DNA from: Gemmatimonadales bacterium UBA2960
GTDB taxonomy: Bacteria; Gemmatimonadota; Gemmatimonadetes; Longimicrobiales; Gaopeijiaceae
Direction: 5' to 3'
DNA length: 6,734 nucleotides
Assembly: GCA_002348465.1 (NCBI GenBank)
Contig: DEBI01000042.1
Span: 1 to 6,734, forward strand
Positions 1 to 3,930 of this stretch are shown one piece after another (within the stretch, counting starts at the first letter, position 1; each line of letters starts with the position of its first letter). A program made the position numbers and the translations under genes. The notes under the pieces were generated by a model. It saw nothing but the letters and a program-made list of their open reading frames with translations. It made no database searches and was not told the DNA's origin.

Positions 1-39
1 GCGCTCTTCTAGGCAAGATTCGATAATACTGTCTGTCAT
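1..39 (-). CDS. Possible N-terminal fragment of an unidentified protein, cut by the window edge
   Basis: An ATG read on the minus strand at 39-37 opens a frame that stays open to base 1 and gives MTDSIIESCLEER. It lies in the same direction as the repair gene at 141-479 and about 40 bases downstream of the transcription start predicted from a perfect TATAAT box at 90-85. No clear Shine-Dalgarno site precedes it; the leader is nearly all A and T. Thirteen residues are too few for identification. An acidic start of this kind occurs in acyl- or acetyl-CoA synthetases, among others, but that is only a loose impression. The promoter placement is the main support. Confidence 0.35.
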   Translation of the reverse strand, partial: MTDSIIESCLEER

Positions 40-53
40 AATTGTATTTTAAC

Positions 54-73
54 GGTTATTCTAAAAAATAACC
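54..73. repeat. Perfect 7-bp inverted repeat (possible operator or leader hairpin)
   Basis: GGTTATT at 54-60 and AATAACC at 67-73 are perfect inverted copies separated by six bases (CTAAAA). Read on the minus strand, the repeat begins about five bases downstream of the start point expected from the TATAAT box at 90-85. That is a common place for a repressor operator or a 5' leader hairpin. As a terminator for the repair gene upstream it would be poor, because the arm is AT-rich and the following T-run is broken (GTTAAAAT). The pairing is seen directly; the role is inferred. Confidence 0.5.
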
Positions 74-84
74 AGTAAAAAGTT

Positions 85-98
85 ATTATACAGTTATA
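85..98 (-). promoter_or_regulatory. Candidate promoter -10 region for the minus-strand gene at the left edge
   Basis: The minus strand reads TATAACTGTATAAT across 98-85: a perfect TATAAT at 90-85 and an overlapping-register TATAAC at 98-93. No TTGACA-like -35 hexamer lies at 16-18 bases, so this would be a -10-driven or activator-dependent promoter. The expected start is near base 78, giving a leader of about 38 bases before the ATG at 39. A run of A and T makes chance matches more likely. Confidence 0.4.
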
Positions 99-140
99 TC
101 GCTTGGGGCCTTGTTTGCGGCGAGAGGTCGGGGGAGATTT

Positions 141-479
141 CTAGGCTTCATCTTCTCGTGATGGGGTGTGCATGTCTGGCCATGCCGCAGATATCATGTT
201 TAGCCGGCCATGTTCGTCGAAAACGATCCCCTCGTTTTCGAGCAGCAAGCGCTGAATCTTCTCAGTCGCGCTCCCACCCTTCCTAGCACTCACTTCGCCT
301 CGGGCGTTCACAACTCGGTGCCATGGCACGTCGCTACCGTGTGGCAGGGCTGCCAAAGCGTATCCGACCTGACGCGCTTGTCCGGGAAGCCCGGCCAAGC
401 GCGCGATGACGCCATACGAAGAAACGCGTCCTTCGGGGATTGATCTCACGACGTCATAAAATTCTTTATAGGAAGTCAT
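141..479 (-). CDS. Alkyltransferase-like protein (ATL), MGMT/Ogt C-terminal domain without the acceptor cysteine
   Basis: This 112-residue protein is the DNA-binding domain of the O6-alkylguanine-DNA alkyltransferase family, nearly full length for an ATL (about 100-110 residues). The family hallmark PCHRV is here PWHRVV at residues 52-57, so the methyl-accepting cysteine is Trp53 and it should not act as a transferase. Other family features remain: Tyr22 in SSYG, and Arg36 in the helix ARQVGYAL, which matches the arginine finger that flips the damaged base. Known ATLs bind O6-alkylguanine and hand the lesion to nucleotide excision repair; that role is inferred here. The start is supported by AGGA (minus strand, 490-487), seven bases before the ATG. 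It is divergent from tyrS and ends in TAG. The C-terminal tail after residue 100 is polar and probably disordered. Confidence 0.92.
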   Translation of the reverse strand: MTSYKEFYDVVRSIPEGRVSSYGVIARLAGLPGQARQVGYALAALPHGSDVPWHRVVNARGEVSARKGGSATEKIQRLLLENEGIVFDEHGRLNMISAAWPDMHTPSREDEA

Positions 480-610
480 CGCTGCATCCTGTCACAGTCA
501 TGGAGCGCCCGCAAACCAGGCCTGATACTTCGAACGTTAGCGCCTATCACGAGCACGCGGCTTGCACTCTTCACTTGACCTTACGGTTCGGGCGGGTACC
601 GTTCACCTTC
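480..610. other. Divergent intergenic region between the ATL gene and tyrS
   Basis: These 131 bases must hold the promoters of two divergent genes. On the plus strand the best -35-like hexamer is TTGACC at 575-580, with a weak TACCGT at 597-602 after a 16-base spacer. That would start transcription almost at the tyrS ATG. On the minus strand no convincing -35/-10 pair is seen. The tyrS frame happens to be open through the whole region, which is not evidence of coding. Confidence 0.35.
487..490 (-). promoter_or_regulatory. Ribosome binding site of the ATL gene
   Basis: AGGA on the minus strand lies seven bases upstream of the ATG at 479-477 and supports that start over any internal one. Confidence 0.6.
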
Positions 611-1891
611 ATGATGAGCCTTTTGGACGAATACCGTGATCGCGACCTCCTACAGGACTCGACTGAGGGTGTCTCGGAACACCTGCTAGAAGAGTCGCGC
701 AGGATCTATATCGGATTTGATCCGACCGCCCCAAGTCTACACCTCGGTAGCCTTGTTCCAATCATGGGGCTCGTGCACGCGCAGAGAGCGGGCCACACCC
801 CGATTGCTCTAATTGGTGGCGGGACTGGTCTGATAGGTGACCCTTCGGGCAAGAGCGCCGAAAGACAACTCCTGACCAAGGAGCTTGCAGCAGAGAACGC
901 GGCGAGCATTCGCGGTCAGCTGGAGCATTTTTTGGATTTCGAAGTGAAATCCAATCCGGCACTCGTCCGCAACAATCTAGACTGGTTAGACGACCTAAGG
1001 GTTGTCGACTTCCTTCGAGACGTGGGTAAGCACTTCTCGGTCAATCAGATGATGGCCAAGGAATCGGTTAAGCGTCGAATTCAGAATGAGGAGTCCGGTA
1101 TCTCGTTCACCGAATTTTCGTATGCCCTTCTTCAGTCATACGACTTCCTGGAGCTCTATCGCCGAGACGGATGTACTGTCCAAATGGGCGGCAGTGACCA
1201 GTGGGGCAATATTACCACTGGGATTGATCTCGTCCGTCGTATGGAGAAAGCACGAGCATTCGGCGTCACTTATCCATTGGTAACAAACTCTTCGGGCACC
1301 AAATTCGGAAAATCGGAAGCAGGTAACGTTTGGCTCGATCAGGAGTTGACGTCGGCGTTCCGATTCTACCAATACTGGATCAACGTAGACGATGCTGACG
1401 CCCTCCGGTATTTGAACTTCTTCACACTGTTGGGACAGAGTGAGATTCGTGAACTAGCGGATGCGCTAGAGAAAGAGCCTCACCGAAGGGCGGCACAGCG
1501 GGCACTTGCCGAAGATGTGACTCGTCGCCTGCATGGAGAAACCGGATTAGCGGCTGCAGTTCGAGCGACTCGGGCTTTGTTCAGCGGTGATATCGAAGGT
1601 CTGACAGCGGACGAGATCAAAGACGTATTTGCGGACGTTCCCTCTACTCGGGTCCCTCGGATCCAATTCGAGGGGCAAGGGAAGCCAGTGATTGATCTGA
1701 TGGTAGAATCAGGTCTTGCATCCTCACGCGGCGATGCTCGACGTTCCGTCGAGGGGGGTGGTGTCTATGTAAATAACCAGCGCGTAGAGACTATCAATGC
1801 AGACGTGACCGCTGACAGTGCTATCGAGGGCCGTTTCCTTCTGTTGCGGAAAGGGAAGAAGAGCTACCACTTGGTGGCCCTCGTTAGGTGA
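611..1891 (+). CDS. tyrS: Tyrosyl-tRNA synthetase
   Basis: A 426-residue class I aminoacyl-tRNA synthetase that activates tyrosine with ATP and charges tRNA-Tyr in the cytoplasm. Residues 33-50 hold the start of the Rossmann fold with the HIGH motif as HLGS (44-47). GTGLIGDPSGKS follows at 71-82, the tyrosine-pocket segments at about 167-180 and QMGGSDQWGN at 191-200. The KMSKS loop is KFGKS at 231-235, as in the bacterial TyrS type. The C-terminal S4 RNA-binding domain covers about 358-421. Length fits the family (about 400-425). The frame is open back to 440, but homology expects only a short lead before LLDEYRDRDLL, so I place the start at 611; the next codon at 614 is also ATG. No good Shine-Dalgarno is seen; GGGCGGG at 590-596 is 14 bases away. 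No T-box leader is visible. Confidence 0.95.
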   Translation: MMSLLDEYRDRDLLQDSTEGVSEHLLEESRRIYIGFDPTAPSLHLGSLVPIMGLVHAQRAGHTPIALIGGGTGLIGDPSGKSAERQLLTKELAAENAASIRGQLEHFLDFEVKSNPALVRNNLDWLDDLRVVDFLRDVGKHFSVNQMMAKESVKRRIQNEESGISFTEFSYALLQSYDFLELYRRDGCTVQMGGSDQWGNITTGIDLVRRMEKARAFGVTYPLVTNSSGTKFGKSEAGNVWLDQELTSAFRFYQYWINVDDADALRYLNFFTLLGQSEIRELADALEKEPHRRAAQRALAEDVTRRLHGETGLAAAVRATRALFSGDIEGLTADEIKDVFADVPSTRVPRIQFEGQGKPVIDLMVESGLASSRGDARRSVEGGGVYVNNQRVETINADVTADSAIEGRFLLLRKGKKSYHLVALVR

Positions 1892-1948
1892 AGAGCCCCT
1901 AGGTCGACATCCTACTAACTGAGGCCAGCTAGATCTGTGGTCCGAGAG

Positions 1949-1965
1949 AAGTGCTCTAGGCACTT
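1949..1965. repeat. Perfect 6-bp inverted repeat upstream of purE
   Basis: AAGTGC at 1949-1954 and GCACTT at 1960-1965 pair perfectly around a five-base TCTAG loop. No T-run follows, so it is not an intrinsic terminator. The right arm overlaps the TTGACC -35-like hexamer at 1964-1969, where an operator could act. A dyad of this size also occurs by chance. Confidence 0.35.
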
Positions 1966-2030
1966 GACCCCATCTCCCGGCGCTGACAACGTCACCAAGA
2001 ACGCATCACAAATCGTCAACAGAACGAAAT

Positions 2031-2040
2031 AAGGCAGGGG
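2031..2040 (+). promoter_or_regulatory. purE ribosome binding site
   Basis: AAGGCAGGGG sits four bases before the ATG at 2045, a purine-rich site that fixes the purE start. Confidence 0.6.
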
Positions 2041-2044
2041 TAAG

Positions 2045-2533
2045 ATGGCGCCGACCGTCGGTGTGGTAATGGGATCGAAGTCGGACTGGGGAATCATGCA
2101 GCACGCAGTCTCCACGCTCGAAGAGCTTGGGATAAAGACCGAAGCACGAGTGATGTCTGCTCATCGGACCCCGGATGTAGCTATAGAGTTTTCGAAGACC
2201 GCTGAAGAGCGTGGTCTTGAGGTGATTATTGCCGCCGCTGGGGGTGCCGCGCACTTGGCCGGGGTCATGGCAGCTAAAACCACGATCCCCGTACTCGGGG
2301 TTCCGATCCAGGCTTGGTCACTTGATGGGCTTGATTCACTGCTCTCAACAGTTCAAATGCCGAGGGGCATACCCGTGGGGACGCTAGCGATAGGTAAGGC
2401 AGGAGCTGTGAACGCTGCCCTGCTAGCCGGCCAGATCCTCGGCCTAAAATACCCAGAGGTCGCCGATGCAGTGAAGGCAGATCGTGCGAGGCGCAGGGAT
2501 GCAGTGCTTGCCGACTCCGATCCGCGAGTCTGA
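2045..2533 (+). CDS. purE: N5-carboxyaminoimidazole ribonucleotide mutase, class I PurE
   Basis: A 162-residue cytoplasmic enzyme of de novo purine synthesis, converting N5-CAIR to CAIR. The phosphate-binding start VVMGSKSDW is at residues 8-15. The active-site histidine is His40 in SAHRTP (38-43). AAAGGAAHLAGVMAAKT (63-79) and GLDSLLSTVQMPRGIPVGTLAIG (95-117) follow, then the helix AGAVNAALLAGQIL. Length and motifs fit class I, the type that normally needs PurK to supply N5-CAIR. No purK is adjacent in this window, so it must lie elsewhere if present. The tail after about residue 142 is charged and rich in Arg, Ala and Asp. The start has a good ribosome binding site. tyrS upstream is unrelated in function. 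Confidence 0.95.
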   Translation: MAPTVGVVMGSKSDWGIMQHAVSTLEELGIKTEARVMSAHRTPDVAIEFSKTAEERGLEVIIAAAGGAAHLAGVMAAKTTIPVLGVPIQAWSLDGLDSLLSTVQMPRGIPVGTLAIGKAGAVNAALLAGQILGLKYPEVADAVKADRARRRDAVLADSDPRV

Positions 2534-2547
2534 GATAACAAGCGGGT

Positions 2548-2553
2548 TAGAAT
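2548..2553 (+). promoter_or_regulatory. Candidate -10 box of a greA leader promoter
   Basis: TAGAAT matches the TATAAT consensus at five of six positions and would start transcription near 2560. No TTGACA-like sequence lies 16-18 bases upstream, where the purE 3' end sits, so support is weak. Its value is positional: it precedes the mini-ORF and terminator before greA. Confidence 0.25.
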
Positions 2554-2581
2554 GATCTGAGTTGTTGTAAAGGAAGTTTAA

Positions 2582-2638
2582 GTGCAGTGTGAGCCGGTTT
2601 CCCAACAGACACGTCTTGGGTATCGTATCCGCTCTTGA
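2582..2638 (+). CDS. Candidate 18-residue leader peptide upstream of greA
   Basis: A GTG at 2582 opens an 18-codon frame, MQCEPVSQQTRLGYRIRS, ending in TGA at 2636-2638. AGGAAG at 2571-2576 lies five bases before the GTG, one of the best ribosome binding sites in the window. The stop codon is two bases before the first arm of the intrinsic terminator at 2641, so a ribosome at the end of the frame would cover the hairpin. Three of the last eight residues are Arg (11, 15, 17). No homologue is recognised. A frame this short can arise by chance; the ribosome site and terminator spacing are what make it notable. Confidence 0.35.
   Translation: MQCEPVSQQTRLGYRIRS
2601..2630 (+). other. Two mutually exclusive stem-loops inside the mini-ORF
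   Basis: CCCAA at 2601-2605 can pair with TTGGG at 2616-2620, lengthened by GA(C)/(G)TC pairs across a two-base bulge. Alternatively GGGTA at 2618-2622 can pair with TATCC at 2626-2630, with one G-U pair and a three-base loop. Both need bases 2618-2620, so only one can form at a time. Neither competes directly with the terminator arm at 2641-2649. Stems are short and energies were not computed. Confidence 0.3.
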
Positions 2639-2640
2639 TT

Positions 2641-2672
2641 CGCCACCCCGATCGTTGGGGCGGCGGGTTTTT
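2641..2672 (+). terminator. Intrinsic (Rho-independent) terminator between purE and greA
   Basis: CGCCACCCC at 2641-2649 pairs with GGGGCGGCG at 2657-2665 around a seven-base loop, with one A-C mismatch, giving eight mostly G-C pairs. TTTTT follows at 2668-2672. This is the strongest terminator in the window. It may end the purE transcript with a 3' tail of about 140 bases, or act as an attenuator in a greA leader. Confidence 0.8.
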
Positions 2673-2724
2673 ATTAGGTCAGAACGGGTCTCACAGGGCT
2701 CGAATACGTGTCCGGCTAGCAGTC

Positions 2725-2730
2725 GAGGAA
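2725..2730 (+). promoter_or_regulatory. greA ribosome binding site that favours the second ATG
   Basis: GAGGAA lies one base before the ATG at 2732 but four bases before the adjacent in-frame ATG at 2735. The second spacing is closer to optimal, so the protein may begin at Met2. Confidence 0.55.
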
Positions 2731-2731
2731 C

Positions 2732-3217
2732 ATGATGCTGGAAGAAATCCGCGAAAGAATTGAATCAGAGATCGTGAATCTCACTCACGAATTGAATGTC
2801 GACTTGCCACAGCGCATCAAGACAGCGATGGAGCATGGTGACCTTCGGGAGAATGCTGAGTTCAAGGCTGCTAAAGAACGCCAAGCCTTTGTAGAGGCGC
2901 GACTGAATCACCTCACGTCGAGGATGACCGAACTTTCGAAAATCGACGTGAACCAAATGGCCTATGACCGGGTAGGCTTTGGCTCGAAAGTGAAGATCCG
3001 AGACATCGGCATGGGCGAGGACTTCACATTTATAATCACGGCCGGTGACTTCATCGACCTAGATGCGGGTCAGGTTTCTCTCGCTTCGCCAATCGGGCAA
3101 GGATTGCTGGGTGCGGCCGAGGGTGAGGAAGTTGAGGTGCAACTACCCGCAGGTGAACGCCGGTACAAGGTTCTCGAGCTTTCGACCCTTCCTCAGCAAC
3201 TGGAGGGTAAAGACTGA
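2732..3217 (+). CDS. greA: Transcript cleavage factor GreA
   Basis: A 161-residue factor (160 if the ATG at 2735 is used) that rescues backtracked RNA polymerase by stimulating cleavage of the RNA 3' end. The N-terminal coiled coil spans about residues 2-72. At its tip is GDLRENAEFKAAKERQ (36-51), whose acidic Asp37 and Glu40 correspond to the conserved pair that reaches the polymerase active site and binds magnesium. The C-terminal FKBP-like domain covers about 80-152 and carries the signature SPIGQGLLG (119-127), then EGEEVEVQLPAGERRYKVLEL. Length is normal (about 158). It is preceded by an intrinsic terminator and a short spacer, and followed 25 bases later by the ABC ATPase on the same strand. 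It may therefore be co-transcribed with the transporter, although their functions are unrelated. Confidence 0.94.
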   Translation: MMLEEIRERIESEIVNLTHELNVDLPQRIKTAMEHGDLRENAEFKAAKERQAFVEARLNHLTSRMTELSKIDVNQMAYDRVGFGSKVKIRDIGMGEDFTFIITAGDFIDLDAGQVSLASPIGQGLLGAAEGEEVEVQLPAGERRYKVLELSTLPQQLEGKD

Positions 3218-3242
3218 GCGGGAACCAGGAAATGGCTCCCGG

Positions 3243-3929
3243 ATGGAGGGTACAGGACCGTCGATCGAATTGATTGACGTAAGTAAGAGTTACATAGAAG
3301 GGAACCGAGCACACGGTGTCTTGGCGGATGCCTCGACGACCATTCTTCCGGGTGAGCGTGTGGCTATCCTCGGACCGTCCGGTTCCGGAAAGTCGACGCT
3401 CCTGAACTTGGTGAGTGGTATCGATCAACCAGATAAGGGAAATGTTATCGTGGGCGGCGTCGATATCGGGACGCTCTCGGAGAGGGATCGAACACTCTTC
3501 CGTCGAGAGACTATCGGTTTCGTATTCCAGTTTTTCAACTTGCTGCCCACGCTCACGGCACTGGAAAACCTGCTGTTACCGCTCGAACTTACCAATGAGC
3601 AAGGAAAGCTGGCTGAAGCGAAAGCGAGGCGCCTGCTAGAAGCGGTCGAGCTTGGAGACCGAGCAGACACCTTTCCAGACCGTCTTTCGGGCGGTGAGCA
3701 GCAGCGGATTGCAATTGCGAGGGCGTTAATCCACGGGCCCGGACTCCTTCTCGCCGATGAGCCGACGGGGAATCTCGACGAAGACACCGGTAAGTTGGTC
3801 GTTAGCCTGCTGGAGGAGCTAGTCAGTTCGGCGGGCGCTACACTGATCGTTGTCACACATGCACGTGCGCTTGCCGAACGAATGGATCGCGTCCTCAAGG
3901 TGGATCACGGGCGCCTAGTCGAGGCATGA
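3243..3929 (+). CDS. ABC transporter ATPase, LolD/MacB-class (AttE-like)
   Basis: A 228-residue ATPase that should power the FtsX-type permease encoded next. All ABC motifs are present: Walker A GPSGSGKST (44-52), Q-loop Gln96 in FQFFNLLPTLTALEN, signature LSGGEQQ (148-154), Walker B LLLADEP with catalytic Glu173, D-loop NLDE (177-180) and switch His206 in VVTHA. The FNLLPTLTALEN segment and the length are typical of the LolD/MacB/YbbA group, which performs mechanotransmission or extraction from the inner membrane rather than classical import. The frame is open back to 3063, but that would overlap greA; the ATG at 3243 has AGGA at 3227-3230 and gives the standard family length. It ends one base before the permease start. 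Sequence alone cannot separate LolD from AttE or YbbA; the downstream AttH-like gene favours AttE. Confidence 0.93.
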   Translation: MEGTGPSIELIDVSKSYIEGNRAHGVLADASTTILPGERVAILGPSGSGKSTLLNLVSGIDQPDKGNVIVGGVDIGTLSERDRTLFRRETIGFVFQFFNLLPTLTALENLLLPLELTNEQGKLAEAKARRLLEAVELGDRADTFPDRLSGGEQQRIAIARALIHGPGLLLADEPTGNLDEDTGKLVVSLLEELVSSAGATLIVVTHARALAERMDRVLKVDHGRLVEA

Positions 3930-3930
3930 A

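Larger units (their letters stand above)
1892..2044. other. tyrS-purE intergenic spacer
   Basis: These 153 bases hold no recognisable gene and no intrinsic terminator with a T-run. They do hold a perfect inverted repeat at 1949-1965 and a TTGACC (-35-like) at 1964-1969. No clear -10 lies at the right distance; GACAAC at 1985-1990 is the nearest and is poor. Whether purE has its own promoter cannot be decided from sequence. Confidence 0.5.

Noticed and set aside
54..73. Inverted repeat as terminator of the ATL gene
   Set aside because: The stem is AT-rich, the T-run after it on the minus strand is interrupted, and it lies downstream of a TATAAT box, so an operator or leader role fits better.
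86..94. DnaA-box-like TTATACAGT suggesting an origin
   Set aside because: It matches the consensus at only seven of nine positions, is a single copy in AT-rich DNA, and no dnaA or dnaN neighbours are present.
210..443. 77-codon plus-strand frame opposite the ATL gene
   Set aside because: It is the complement of a well-supported domain protein and shows no motif or ribosome site of its own.
440..610. N-terminal extension of TyrS from the ATG at 440
   Set aside because: It overlaps the divergent ATL gene start, has no resemblance to TyrS, and the family begins at about Met611. The frame is merely open.
3063..3242. 60-residue N-terminal extension of the ABC ATPase
   Set aside because: It lies inside greA in another frame and is rich in Arg and other shadow-type residues. 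The ATG at 3243 gives the normal family length.
3425..3898. 157-codon open frame antisense to the ATPase gene
   Set aside because: Its Ser/Arg/Pro-rich composition is typical of the reverse complement of a real gene, it has no recognisable domain, and the plus-strand gene has every ABC motif.
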